Below, piece after piece: positions 16,315 through 24,747 of a stretch of DNA of 64,000 nt (the stretch's first letter is position 1; every line of letters begins with the position of its first letter). Source of the DNA: Actinacidiphila fildesensis (GTDB lineage: Bacteria > Actinomycetota > Actinomycetes > Streptomycetales > Streptomycetaceae); assembly GCF_042652185.1 (NCBI RefSeq), contig NZ_JBHSIX010000006.1, one strand, 5' to 3'. The position numbers and the translations under genes are program-made. The notes below the pieces were generated by a model. The model did no database searches and was not told the origin of the DNA. It saw only the letters and a program-made list of their open reading frames with translations.

Positions 16315-16875
16315 GTGGGCTGCGGGGCACTCAGCGGGGTAGCCGAGGGGGAGACGTTGGCGCATCGCGCGATGCTCTTCGCTCCTCGAGGGCGGGGATG
16401 GATGAGGGCTCATCCGGCCGGAGCTGATTCTCCCGCCGCTGTAACGGTGTTCGAGGGGTTGGTGGGTTTGGGGCTGGTGTACCGGGCCGGGAATTACGGC
16501 AGTGAGCCCGGCGGTCTGGGTGCCGCCCGGCTACTGGCCGATGAATTCCTTGACTGTCTGGCCGCGGATCTCGCCACAACCCTGAGCGAGCGATTCCGCT
16601 TCGACGTGAGGCTCGTGGTCACGGAGCTGCTGACCAACGCTGAACGCTACGCGCACGGCCCGTCCCTGCTGGAACTGGAGGGAAGCCCTCGCAGCGTGGT
16701 GGTGACGGTATGGGACTCCAATACCGCTCTGCCGGTCGTGTTCCCGCCCGATCCGTCCCGGGCCGGCGGTCACGGTCTGGAGATCGTGAACCGGCTGTGT
16801 GTGCGGGTGACGGTGGAGCGGGTACCGGTAGGCAAGCGCATACGAGCCGTCCTGTCGGTTCCTGGCGCCCCGTAA
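16315..16875 (+). CDS. RsbW-like ATP-binding protein (HATPase_c anti-sigma-factor kinase type)
   Basis: The C-terminal 130 residues form a GHKL ATPase: N-box VVTELLTNAERYAHGP, a D-x-N motif in VWDSNTALP, and G2 box GGHGLEIVNRL. Streptomyces has dozens of such small kinases that act on anti-anti-sigma factors in partner-switching. The N-terminal 50-60 residues are unconserved and the start is uncertain: GTG 16315, TTG 16357 (with GGGGGAG 3 nt upstream) or ATG 16372. No sigma or anti-anti-sigma gene is adjacent, but a SpoIIE-type phosphatase lies 4 kb away. Confidence 0.75.
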   Translation: MGCGALSGVAEGETLAHRAMLFAPRGRGWMRAHPAGADSPAAVTVFEGLVGLGLVYRAGNYGSEPGGLGAARLLADEFLDCLAADLATTLSERFRFDVRLVVTELLTNAERYAHGPSLLELEGSPRSVVVTVWDSNTALPVVFPPDPSRAGGHGLEIVNRLCVRVTVERVPVGKRIRAVLSVPGAP

Positions 16876-17064
16876 CGGCAGCTGGGGGCAGCGCTGTCGC
16901 TTCCGGAACCCTTCTGGCAGGCACTCGGCCACTTCGGGGCACCGTTCGGCAGGTTACGGTGCGCCGGGTATCGCGGAGCGGGATGGCGGCCTGCGTGGCG
17001 CCAGCCGGCGACGAGAGGGTTGGGGCCGCTCCTGCCGAGGTCGCATGGGGTGAGGTGGGGCCGG

Positions 17065-17382
17065 TCAGCTGTAAGCGGGTGTGCCCAGCATCGCTACTGC
17101 GGCCTGGAGCGGGCTGAGAACAGCGGTGGCAGTTACCGCAGCGGCCTCGGGCGCGGGACGGCAGGTGAAGCCGAGTCGGGTCATGGCCCGGGTGATCTGC
17201 TCGGCGGTGAAGTCACGCCGGTCCTGCCGGGTGAGGATCTGGCCGACCTGTTTCACGGGGTAGGTGCGACGGCTGATGATCACGGATTCTCCCGTGACCG
17301 CTTCGGGCTTGACGCCCCGCATCCTGTCCTGCACTTCGCTCTTGACCAGATCGAAGGAACAGCCGGCGATGACGCAACGCAT
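17065..17382 (-). CDS. Conserved small protein divergent from the cold-shock gene
   Basis: A 105-residue protein from ATG 17382, beginning MRCVIAGCSFDLVKSEVQDRM. A central basic region (ISRRTYPVKQVGQILTRQDRRDFTAEQITRAMTRLGF) is followed by an Ala/Val-rich tail. I believe homologues sit beside cspA-type genes in other streptomycetes, but I cannot name a family. The N-terminal Cys pair and basic middle suggest nucleic-acid binding; that is conjecture. It is transcribed away from cspA across about 285 nt. Confidence 0.6.
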   Translation of the reverse strand: MRCVIAGCSFDLVKSEVQDRMRGVKPEAVTGESVIISRRTYPVKQVGQILTRQDRRDFTAEQITRAMTRLGFTCRPAPEAAAVTATAVLSPLQAAVAMLGTPAYS

Positions 17383-17538
17383 AGGACCTCAGCAAGGAGA
17401 GGGGGCAGTCGGATACCTCAGAGTCCCACACCCGGACCACCGACGGGAAGATCAACCCGCCGGTGGGAAATCCGGCACGAGGGCCGGTGTCGTGCTACCT
17501 TGTTGCCAGTTGCAGTTGTGGTACCCATGAACTTTGTG

Positions 17539-17577
17539 TGCACTCGACGGGCGTGACCCGCGGGTGCATTTTTGTTT
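17539..17577 (+). terminator. Terminator-like hairpin with T-run in the cspA leader
   Basis: TGCAC (17539-17543) pairs with GTGCA (17564-17568), with an inner CGGG (17548-17551) and CCCG (17557-17560). TTTTTGTTT follows directly. True U-tracts are rare in Streptomyces, so this 90 nt before cspA may act as a conditional attenuator. Confidence 0.55.
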
Positions 17578-17667
17578 GGCCGGTCATCTCCGGATGGGCT
17601 CATTGCGGCGACGCGGATTCCGCAGAGTGCGGTTTTCGGTTCTGCCCCCTGTCTTTAGGAGACACAC

Positions 17668-17871
17668 ATGGCTACTGGCACCGTGAAGTGGTTCAACGCT
17701 GAAAAGGGCTTCGGCTTCATCGAGCAGGACGGTGGCGGCGCTGACGTCTTCGCCCACTACTCGAACATCGCCGCCCAGGGCTTCCGCGAGCTCCAGGAAG
17801 GCCAGAAGGTCTCCTTCGACGTCACGCAGGGCCAGAAGGGCCCGCAGGCGGAGAACATCGTTCCCGCCTAA
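17668..17871 (+). CDS. cspA: Cold-shock protein, CspA family
   Basis: A 67-residue single cold-shock domain. RNP1-like KGFGFIEQ and RNP2-like DVFAHYS are intact, so it should bind single-stranded RNA and DNA as an RNA chaperone or transcription antiterminator. The ATG at 17668 is preceded by AGGAG at 17657. The leader is long and structured, as expected for cold-shock mRNAs, and a DEAD-box RNA helicase follows on the same strand after a strong terminator. Several cspA paralogues are usual in Streptomyces. Confidence 0.95.
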   Translation: MATGTVKWFNAEKGFGFIEQDGGGADVFAHYSNIAAQGFRELQEGQKVSFDVTQGQKGPQAENIVPA

Positions 17872-17889
17872 GCACTGACGCGCATCACC

Positions 17890-17926
17890 GGGTAGGGCCC
17901 GCACCGCAAGGCTGCGGGCCCTACCC
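17890..17926 (+). terminator. Terminator of the cold-shock gene
   Basis: Arms 17890-17903 and 17913-17926 pair perfectly over 14 bp around a 9-nt loop, 19 nt after the cspA stop. Confidence 0.85.
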
Positions 17927-18222
17927 GTTGCCCGCACAATCCCCCCGCACACCCCCCCGCTCATCGCGGGGCGAGGCGGCTGCGGACAGTAGAACCAAGC
18001 CGCATGGCAGGCGGCTCCGCGGTCCACGACCGCGATGTGCTCACTGCCCCGGACCCGCCTCCTCGCGCGTCCAGTTCCCGGCCGCCATCTCTGGCAGTGC
18101 CGCTCGTGGCGAAGTGTGTTCGCGCGGTTGATTCCGCGCCGCTTCGGTCCCGTCTCGTTCTTGCTCGTTCTTCCGGTTCGTCTCTGCGATGCCTTCGTGC
18201 GGCGTGTTCGCTGCTGGGGCCT

Positions 18223-18249
18223 CCTGGATACGTGCCGTATCCAGGAAGG
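18223..18249 (+). promoter_or_regulatory. Hairpin overlapping the helicase ribosome-binding site
   Basis: CCTGGATACG (18223-18232) and CGTATCCAGG (18236-18245) form a perfect 10-bp stem with a TGC loop. The last three bases of the right arm are the start of the AGGAAGG site (18243-18249) for the GTG at 18256, so folding could hide it. The rest of the leader (17930-18222) has no gene. Confidence 0.6.
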
Positions 18250-18255
18250 TTCTCC

Positions 18256-19824
18256 GTGAACCCCGTTCGTTCCAACCGCTCGTATTCCAGCCCCAGTTCC
18301 ACCAGCCGCGGCGGCGCCTCCAGCGCCGGCGGTTACAGCCGTTCGGCGCCGAGCCGCTCCGGTGCGCCGAGCCGTTCCGGCGGTTACGCGGGCTCCGGTG
18401 GCTCCGGCCGTTCCGGTAGCTACGCGGGCTCGGGCCGCTCCGGCGGTTCAAGCCGACGCCCGTCCGTTCAGGGCGAGTTCGCTCTTCCGGTCACGCTCAC
18501 CCCGGCGCTGCCCGCGGTGGAGAGCTTCGCCGCGCTGGACATGCCGGCCGCTCTGCTGGCGACGCTGGCGCACGAGGGCATGGCGGTGCCGTTCCCCATC
18601 CAGGGCGCGACGCTGCCCAACGCCCTGGCGGGACGTAACGTGCTGGGCCGTGGCCGTACCGGTTCCGGCAAGACCCTCGCCTTCGGTCTGGCGCTGCTGG
18701 CCAGGACCGCCGGTCAGCGCGCCGAACCGCTGCAGCCGCTGGCTCTGGTCCTGGTCCCGACGCGTGAGCTCGCCCAGCAGGTCACCGACGCGCTGACCCC
18801 GTACGCCCGCTCGCTGCGCCTGCGGATGGCCACGGTGGTCGGCGGCATGTCCATCGGACGGCAGATCCACCTGCTGCGCGGTGGCGCCGAAGTCGTCGTC
18901 GCCACGCCGGGCCGGCTCAAGGACCTCATCGACCGGGGCTCCTGCCGCCTGGACCAGGTCGGCATCACGGTCCTCGACGAGGCCGACCAGATGGCCGACA
19001 TGGGCTTCATGCCGCAGGTCACCGCCCTGCTGGACCAGGTGCGCCCGGACGGGCAGCGCATGCTGTTCTCCGCCACCTTGGACCGCAACGTCGACCTTCT
19101 GGTGCGCCGCTACCTGCACGACCCGGTCGTCCACTCCGTCGACCCGTCGGCCGGCGCGGTCACCACGATGGAGCACCACGTGCTGCACGTGCACGGCGCG
19201 GACAAGAACGCGGTGACGACGCAGATCGCCGCCCGTGACGGCCGGGTCATCATGTTCCTCGACACCAAGCACGCCGTGGACAAACTCACCGACCACCTGC
19301 TGAACAGCGGAGTGCGCGCCGCGGCACTGCACGGCGGCAAGTCCCAGCCGCAGCGGACCCGCACCCTGGAGCAGTTCAAGACCGGACACGTCACCGTGCT
19401 GGTCGCCACGAACGTCGCCGCGCGCGGCATCCACGTCGACAACCTCGACCTGGTCGTCAACATCGACCCGCCCAGCGACCACAAGGACTACCTGCACCGC
19501 GGCGGCCGCACCGCGCGCGCCGGTGAGTCCGGCAGCGTCGTGACCCTGGTCCTGCCCAACCAGCGCCGCGACATGATCCGCTTGATGCGGGACGCCGGCA
19601 TCGCCCCGCAGACCGCACAGGTCCGCCCCGACGAGGCCGAACTGACCCGGATCACCGGAGCCCAGGCCCCCAGCGGCATCCCGTGTGTCATCGCCGCACC
19701 GGTCGTGGAACGCGCCAAGCGCAGCGCCACCGCCACCCGCGGCCGACGCAGCCGCTTCGCCCAGGCCCGCCGCTCCGGATCAGGCGAGCGCCCCGCGCCC
19801 CGCACGACCACCACCGCCGCGTAG
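18256..19824 (+). CDS. DEAD-box ATP-dependent RNA helicase
   Basis: 522 residues from GTG 18256. The first 75 residues are a Ser/Gly/Arg-rich disordered segment with repeated SGGY, SGRSG and YAGSG units, unusual at the N-terminus of these enzymes and likely to bind RNA or promote condensation. The helicase core has GRTGSGKT (about residue 133), PTRELAQQ, TPGRL, DEAD (about 240), SAT, ATNVAARGIHV and HRGGRTAR (about 414), so both RecA lobes are intact. It probably unwinds RNA structures at low temperature, as its place next to cspA suggests. The last 40 residues are basic. Confidence 0.93.
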   Translation: MNPVRSNRSYSSPSSTSRGGASSAGGYSRSAPSRSGAPSRSGGYAGSGGSGRSGSYAGSGRSGGSSRRPSVQGEFALPVTLTPALPAVESFAALDMPAALLATLAHEGMAVPFPIQGATLPNALAGRNVLGRGRTGSGKTLAFGLALLARTAGQRAEPLQPLALVLVPTRELAQQVTDALTPYARSLRLRMATVVGGMSIGRQIHLLRGGAEVVVATPGRLKDLIDRGSCRLDQVGITVLDEADQMADMGFMPQVTALLDQVRPDGQRMLFSATLDRNVDLLVRRYLHDPVVHSVDPSAGAVTTMEHHVLHVHGADKNAVTTQIAARDGRVIMFLDTKHAVDKLTDHLLNSGVRAAALHGGKSQPQRTRTLEQFKTGHVTVLVATNVAARGIHVDNLDLVVNIDPPSDHKDYLHRGGRTARAGESGSVVTLVLPNQRRDMIRLMRDAGIAPQTAQVRPDEAELTRITGAQAPSGIPCVIAAPVVERAKRSATATRGRRSRFAQARRSGSGERPAPRTTTTAA

Positions 19825-19839
19825 CACCACACGCTCCTC

Positions 19840-19880
19840 AGGGGCCGTGCCACCCCCGGTGTCCGGGTGGCACGGCCCCT
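19840..19880 (+). terminator. Terminator of the DEAD-box helicase gene
   Basis: Arms 19840-19855 and 19865-19880 form a perfect 16-bp stem, 15 nt after the stop. Confidence 0.85.
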
Positions 19881-20059
19881 GGCGTTGGTCCTGACCGGCG
19901 GGATGTGCCGTTCGAACACGGAGCGGAAGCCCTCCAGCGGGTCACCGTGCTCATGGCTGAGCCAACCGGGTGCCCCGGTGATCCGGAGGGGCTCGGGGGA
20001 GTGACGGATGGTAGCCGGGGGACACAGATAGTCACTGATATCGCGTGGAAAAGGTAGAG

Positions 20060-20362
20060 ATGATGATTGATTCCGGTACTGCGACGTTGGTGGAAGAGTT
20101 GCGTGAGCGGGCGGGCGCGTTCGTGAACTCGCACGTCGATCTGTGGGTCACCGTGGAGGACGACGGGACGCTGATCCTGGCCGGCCAGGACCCCACGGCC
20201 CTGTTCCAGGCAGCTGCGGACTGGCTGGAACAGGGGCCCGCGTGCACCGTTGTCGATACCCGCTGGGGCTGTGGGACCACCGAGCCCGCCTTTACGCTGT
20301 GCCTGTTCCTGCGCCCGCCGGGCGCTGAACTGACGCCGCAGCGGACGGCTGAAAGGGTCTAG
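20060..20362 (+). CDS. Small conserved hypothetical protein, 100 aa
   Basis: ATG 20060 is preceded by AAAGG; a GTG five codons earlier overlaps that site. The product is acidic and looks like a small alpha/beta domain: a helix (ATLVEELRERAGAFVNSH), strands DLWVTVEDDGTLILAG, a helix (DPTALFQAAADWLEQG) and strands with two Cys (GPACTVVDTRWGCGTTEPAFTLCLFL). No family is recognised. It is followed by a hairpin and a convergent SpoIIE phosphatase gene. Confidence 0.6.
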   Translation: MMIDSGTATLVEELRERAGAFVNSHVDLWVTVEDDGTLILAGQDPTALFQAAADWLEQGPACTVVDTRWGCGTTEPAFTLCLFLRPPGAELTPQRTAERV

Positions 20363-20400
20363 GGTCTTTCCCGATCCCAGCGGAAGCCGGAACCAGACAG

Positions 20401-20426
20401 CGGCGGCGCGGACTCCCGCGCCGCCG
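20401..20426 (+). terminator. Hairpin after the small hypothetical gene
   Basis: CGGCGGCGCGG (20401-20411) pairs with CCGCGCCGCCG (20416-20426) over 11 bp. Confidence 0.65.
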
Positions 20427-20593
20427 TCCGGTTTGCCCGGTGCGACACCCCTGGTCACTGCCTGCGTCAGATGACGAGGAGGGCGGTCGGGCAACCATCA
20501 CGAAGACCAACCGGCGGGGCCGGCCGGTCCCTGCTGTTGACCGGTCACCCGCGCACGGGCTGCGCGAATCCTGCCGCCGTGGGCGGGGCGTCT

Positions 20594-21874
20594 TCAGCGT
20601 GGTGCGGTTCGCTGGTGGGTCGTGGTGGGGATGTCGGCCTCGGTGTCGGTGGCGGGGGAGGCTTCGGTTACGTCGGCGCCGTGGTCGGCGCGGCGTCGGG
20701 TGTCGTGGGTTCCGTACCAGTCCAGGCACATCACGGTGGCGTCGTCCTGTAGTTGCCCGTCGTGGGCTTGAACGACGTGCTCGATCAGGACGCGGGCGGC
20801 TTCGCGCGGGTGCAGGTCCTGGGTGCTTTCGATGAGCGCCGACAGGTCGAGGTCCGCGGCCCTGCGTTCCAGCATCCCGTCGGTGAGCATGATGAGCCGG
20901 TCCCCGGCCCGCAGGTCCAGGTGCTGCACGGTGTAGGTGTGGGGAGCTGTGAAGCCGAAGGGCATGTCGATGTCCGGCACGAGCTGCTCGACCTTTCCTC
21001 CGCGCAGGCGCAGGGGCCAGGGGTGGCCGGCGTTGATGAACTCGGTTCGACCATCGTGCAGGCTGATGCGCAGGAGTTGGCCGGTGACGTAGCGACCCCC
21101 GCTGTGCTCGGCCAGGGCCTGGTCGGCCTGCCGGGCCTGTCCGGCGAGGTCGGCGCCTTGTCTTCGGGCGCGGCGCAGGGCGCCGACCAGGAGGGTGGCC
21201 AGCAGGGCAGCGTCCACGTCGTGGCCCATGGCATCGGTGACGGACAGCTGGACATGGTCACGGTCTATGACGTAGTCGAACGTGTCGCCGCCGACGAACT
21301 CGGCCGGCTCCAGGGCGCCGGCAACCGCGAACTGGGCCGCTTCACACGCCAAGGACGCAGGCAACAGCCGGTGCTGGATCTCGGCGGCCAAACTCAGCGG
21401 CGCGGTACGCCGACCCCACTGGTAGAGATCGGTGAAGGGCCGATTCGCGATGACGATGTACGCAAAAGCGTGGGCGCTACGGCTGATCTTCCGCAAGGTG
21501 TTGGGGCCCGGGTGGTGGGGCAGGTAGAGCTCCAGCAGCCCGATGGCATCCCCGCGGTTGGTCACCGGCGCGATCACCCGCGTCCAAGCACCGTCCCCGA
21601 TCCGCTCCACATGCGGTTGCTGGGTGCGGATCACCTGCTCGTACACCGTGCCGGACACCGCGATCGCGTCAGCGGGACGGTCCAGGTCGATATTGTCAGC
21701 GGCGCCCAGGCGCACGACGGCGGCACCCGTGAAGTCGGTGATCAGGAACGACACCGACCGGGCCCCGAACTGCCGCCGCAGCGCCGCGGCGATGACATCG
21801 ACGGACTCTACGGGCGGCGCGGCCTCTGCCGCAGCCAGCGCCTCACCCAGTCCGTCGATTCCACTGTCCGGCAT
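20594..21874 (-). CDS. GAF-SpoIIE (PP2C-type) serine/threonine phosphatase
   Basis: 426 residues. The N-terminal 150 or so look like a GAF-type sensor (VIAAALRRQFGARSVSFLITDF ... IGLLELYLP). The C-terminal half is a SpoIIE/RsbU phosphatase with metal-binding acidic motifs GGDTFDYV, VTDAMGHD, TDGMLERR and QDDATVMCL. It would dephosphorylate an anti-anti-sigma factor or act on another phosphoprotein in partner-switching. The final 35 residues are Thr/Asp-rich and probably disordered. The RsbW-like kinase at 16.3-16.9 kb is a possible, unproven, counterpart. Confidence 0.9.
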   Translation of the reverse strand: MPDSGIDGLGEALAAAEAAPPVESVDVIAAALRRQFGARSVSFLITDFTGAAVVRLGAADNIDLDRPADAIAVSGTVYEQVIRTQQPHVERIGDGAWTRVIAPVTNRGDAIGLLELYLPHHPGPNTLRKISRSAHAFAYIVIANRPFTDLYQWGRRTAPLSLAAEIQHRLLPASLACEAAQFAVAGALEPAEFVGGDTFDYVIDRDHVQLSVTDAMGHDVDAALLATLLVGALRRARRQGADLAGQARQADQALAEHSGGRYVTGQLLRISLHDGRTEFINAGHPWPLRLRGGKVEQLVPDIDMPFGFTAPHTYTVQHLDLRAGDRLIMLTDGMLERRAADLDLSALIESTQDLHPREAARVLIEHVVQAHDGQLQDDATVMCLDWYGTHDTRRRADHGADVTEASPATDTEADIPTTTHQRTAPR

Positions 21875-22112
21875 GGGAGCCCTCTTCCCGCTGTCGTGCC
21901 CGTCCCAGCACCTACCGGTTCCACGAACTCCGGGCAGGTACGAAGAGGCAAACTATCCCACTGCAGGAGCGGGTTCCGACCCGCCTGAGCGATACCGTCG
22001 CGCCTGGTGCCATGGATCGGTGCCGGTATGCACTGTGACCCGGACCCCACCATCCGCTGGTGGCGGCGCGCTCGTCGAGGGCATCGTGCCCGCCGTCCAC
22101 GCGGCAACCGGG

Positions 22113-22556
22113 CTACCAGCGGTTTCCGTACGGTTCCGGGGCACCGCGCAGATGCGCCAGACCGCCGAGCAGCATCCCTCCGGCGGAAGCGGCATCCATG
22201 AGGCGGCGCTGCTCGTGGGAGCCCTTCTCGCCCTCGATGGTGTCGTCGGGCCAGGTCCCCGGTCCGACCACGGCGAGTGCGACCAGGCCCCGGTCGGCCG
22301 CTTCCTGCCAGAGCGGTGACACGGGGCGTTGCTGCGGGCACAGTAGACGGGAGCGACCAGTGTGCAGTTGTGTGAGTTTCCCGTCCTGGACCGTCACCGA
22401 ACACCGGGTCACCGGCCACAACCCCGCGCTCCACGTGCGGGCGGTCATCCGCGCCAGTCCGGCAGCCCGCACGCGCACCGCCAGCTCGCCGTACGCCGCC
22501 TGATCGGGAGGCTGAACGGTCACCACCGACCACCAATCGCCCGCGCGCAACGCCAT
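22113..22556 (-). CDS. Hypothetical protein, 147 aa
   Basis: A compact protein from ATG 22556 with high third-position GC: MALRAGDWWSVVTVQP, a Tyr/Ala-rich helix, then beta-rich sequence (RTWSAGLWPVTRCSVTVQDGKL), a WQEAADRGLVALAVVGPG segment and a Gly-rich C-terminus. No family recognised. The frame extends upstream to 22886, but the extension is His/Arg/Pro-rich and unlikely to be coding. It is divergent from the GAF-ANTAR gene. Confidence 0.5.
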   Translation of the reverse strand: MALRAGDWWSVVTVQPPDQAAYGELAVRVRAAGLARMTARTWSAGLWPVTRCSVTVQDGKLTQLHTGRSRLLCPQQRPVSPLWQEAADRGLVALAVVGPGTWPDDTIEGEKGSHEQRRLMDAASAGGMLLGGLAHLRGAPEPYGNRW

Positions 22557-22790
22557 CACTGCCCGACCCCAGCCCGTCACCGTCGTCTCCACGCCCGTCC
22601 AACGACCCGGCCGGGCTGCGGAATCGGCCGATAGGCCGTGCGGGTGAGCGATCCAGCACACCGGCGCTCGTATCGCTGGTGCGGTGGCTCCGGTCGGGGA
22701 ATCGAGGTGGCCTCCAGAGCGAGCCTTGTGCGCGGGCGGGGGGAGTTGGGAGTCTGTGTGCACCGGGCTGGAACGGGAACTGCTGTGCGG

Positions 22791-23489
22791 ATGGCGGTGG
22801 TCGTGGTGGAGCGGTGGTCGGCGGTACGCCGGGTGAGTCAGGCGGCGGCGGGTGATGCGTCGGGGCTTCCGGGGCGTCTGTGCCACGCGTTGTGCGGGGT
22901 GCTGGAGGCGGACTGGGCGGTGATGTCCCTGCTCAGTGATACGCCCGGCCGCCAGCTGCTGGCGGTGAGCGGCATGCCGGCTTTACGGCTGGAGGAACTG
23001 GAGTTCTTGGTGGGGGAGGGCCCGTGCCACAGCGCCAGCCTCACCGGACACCCCATGATGATCGGAGACCTCCGCCACCAGGTCACCCCTTGGCCCTTCT
23101 TCGGGACCGCCGCGCGCGAGGTGCTGCCACGGGTCGGCGCGATCCACGCCTTCCCGCTGCGCTGGGCCGACGAGCGGTTCGGGGCGGCCGCGGTGCTCTA
23201 CGCCCAACCCCGCGCCACCCCCTGGGCACAAACCCGGCAGGCCGCTGCCGCTGTGGATACCGCGGCCGCCGCCCTCCTGGACAGCTACCGGACAGAGTTT
23301 CTCCAAGGGGCGGACCTGCCGTGGGAACCGGCTCGCCTCCTGGAGACCCACTGGGGCGCTACCCACCGTGCCGCGGGAGCTCTGGCCCTGCGCCTGGGGA
23401 TCCCCTTCGATGAAGCCCTCGCCCGCATGCGCGCCCTGGCGTTCACGACCGGACAGTCCCTGCGCGACATCACCACCTACCTGACCTGA
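22791..23489 (+). CDS. GAF-ANTAR regulator
   Basis: 232 residues from ATG 22791. A GAF-like sensor domain (about residues 20-165: LCHALCGVLEADWAVMSLLS ... VGEGPCHSASLTGHP ... AFPLRWADERFGAAAVLYA) is followed by a C-terminal helical segment that fits ANTAR (AAGALALRLGIPFDEALARMRALAFTTGQSLRDI). ANTAR proteins bind paired-hexaloop RNA and prevent termination in leader RNAs. That is notable here because terminator-like hairpins lie in leaders within the same island. The ribosome-binding site is weak and the start could be GTG 22785. Confidence 0.78.
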   Translation: MAVVVVERWSAVRRVSQAAAGDASGLPGRLCHALCGVLEADWAVMSLLSDTPGRQLLAVSGMPALRLEELEFLVGEGPCHSASLTGHPMMIGDLRHQVTPWPFFGTAAREVLPRVGAIHAFPLRWADERFGAAAVLYAQPRATPWAQTRQAAAAVDTAAAALLDSYRTEFLQGADLPWEPARLLETHWGATHRAAGALALRLGIPFDEALARMRALAFTTGQSLRDITTYLT

Positions 23490-23516
23490 CCGCCCGTGCC
23501 TTACCTGGCGAGGCGG

Positions 23517-23912
23517 TCACCCGGTCTCGGGGAGGTGCGGGTGGTGCTCGCAGGATTGCGCCCGGTGCTGCTCCCACTCCATGGCGCGTTGGATCTGCAG
23601 GTCGTCCAGACCGGTCGCTTCGGACAGTGCCTGAGAGGTGAGCCCGTGGTGCTGTTGTGCCAGGGCGCGCCGGATCTGTCCGGCCCACAGCTCCTCGGGG
23701 ACGAACGGCCGCTCGCGGTACTCCTGCTGCAGGGCCATGAGATGTTCGGGCGAGCAGGCGGCGATCAGGCGCCGGCCGTCGCGTGCCCGATCGCTCGCGT
23801 GGATGGCGGAGGAGTCCGGGACGACGTTCAGATGGCATCCGTCGGTGAGTGGCCGGGCGCACGCATCGCAGATGTCCGTCAGCGGGACGGAACGTGAGTG
23901 GTCGGGTCGCAT
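23517..23912 (-). CDS. Conserved hypothetical protein with N-terminal Cys pair
   Basis: 131 residues from ATG 23912, which follows AGGAGAACAGC. An N-terminal CDAC pair, a later ACSPEHL and scattered His suggest a small metal-binding domain. The middle has MALQQEYRERPFVPEELWAGQIRRALAQQ, a helical segment, then a possible HTH (LTSQALSEATGLDDLQIQRAM). No named family. It is transcribed away from the second CAGT-rich module. Confidence 0.65.
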   Translation of the reverse strand: MRPDHSRSVPLTDICDACARPLTDGCHLNVVPDSSAIHASDRARDGRRLIAACSPEHLMALQQEYRERPFVPEELWAGQIRRALAQQHHGLTSQALSEATGLDDLQIQRAMEWEQHRAQSCEHHPHLPETG

Positions 23913-23992
23913 GCTGTTCTCCTGCCCTTTCATGCCATGTCGCGCCCCCGGCGCTGTTGAGCGGGAGCCAGGATGCCTGTCGGCTGGTGCCA

Positions 23993-24044
23993 CGAAAATC
24001 TATCGCGCGTGAAGTAGACATTCGCTTCTGGGTCTGGGTAGAGT
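23993..24044 (+). promoter_or_regulatory. Promoter of the second CAGT-rich module
   Basis: -35 TAGACA (24015-24020), 18-bp spacer, -10 TAGAGT (24039-24044), with CGAAAATCT at 23993-24001. It mirrors the promoter at 13740-13790. Confidence 0.65.
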
Positions 24045-24314
24045 TCTGGTCGTAGCCAAGAAGGAAGCAGGGCACGGCAGACACGAACTGCCGCGCGGAG
24101 TGTGTGGCACGGTGATGGAATCCGGTGGCCGGTAAGTGCAGGTGGGCCGCAGGGTTGATTGCCGGGTCGGGCCGCCCCGGGAGGGGCCGCCGTGCAGTAA
24201 CGCAGTACGGCAAGTGCAGTTCTGACACGCAGTACCCGCAGTTCAGCAGGACCGCATCATGCAGGACAGCAGTACCGGATGCAGTTGCAGTACCCAGCAG
24301 TGCGGTACATGAGT

Positions 24315-24447
24315 GGTACCTCGGTGAAGGCGTCGGCTGCGGGCGCGCGCACTGGGAGGTTCGGCAGTGGGGTTCTAAGCCAGGGCAGTTGTAGTACGGG
24401 CGACGGGGCTGGCTGTCGGAGGGTGGTGCGGTGAAGGCCACCAGTAG
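24315..24447 (+). repeat. 133-nt duplicated block, copy 2
   Basis: Same length as 14037-14169 with about nine substitutions. The plus-strand frame open in copy 1 meets TAG here, and on the minus strand most substitutions would change the amino acid, so the conservation is not at protein level. Confidence 0.85.
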
Positions 24448-24673
24448 TTCGTAGTGCTGGTTTGGTCAGTGTTTCGGTTCAGAGGGAACGGAGGGGTTGA
24501 GCGCCATCAGGATCGCCCGGGCGAAGTAGCAGGCCTGGGTGCCGCAGGACATCGATAGGTAGGTGGTCTCCGGTCACGCGTTCGCGATCCCCGCATTCCC
24601 GGCCGCGGCCGGTAGTGCGGACACAGTAGGCCGGCGCAGTACTAGGGCCGGTAGGTGGTGTTTTCCGTCCTTC

Positions 24674-24703
24674 GGGGCCCTGGTGCTACGGCGCCAGGGC
24701 CCC
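24674..24703 (+). terminator. GC-rich hairpin just before the second MerR gene
   Basis: GGGGCCCTGGTGC (24674-24686) pairs with GCGCCAGGGCCCC (24691-24703) with one G-T pair. It is followed by TCCACGCGTT as in module 1. Confidence 0.6.
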
Positions 24704-24747
24704 TCCACGCGTTCTCAGCCCCTTTGTCTGTTTCCCGGTGAGGTGAG

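Larger units (their letters stand above)
24050..24703 (+). ncRNA. Candidate long structured RNA or leader, CAGT-rich, copy 2
   Basis: About 650 nt with about 14 CAGT tetramers by hand count. It shares with copy 1 the promoter, the CGTAGCC(A/G)AGA start, the GGAATCCGG(C/T)GGCC and TTGATTGCCGGG blocks, the 133-nt block, the ATCAGGATCGCCCG block and the final hairpin. Copy 1 has extra and differently placed modules, so the segments are modular. Function unknown; see copy 1 for alternatives. Confidence 0.45.
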
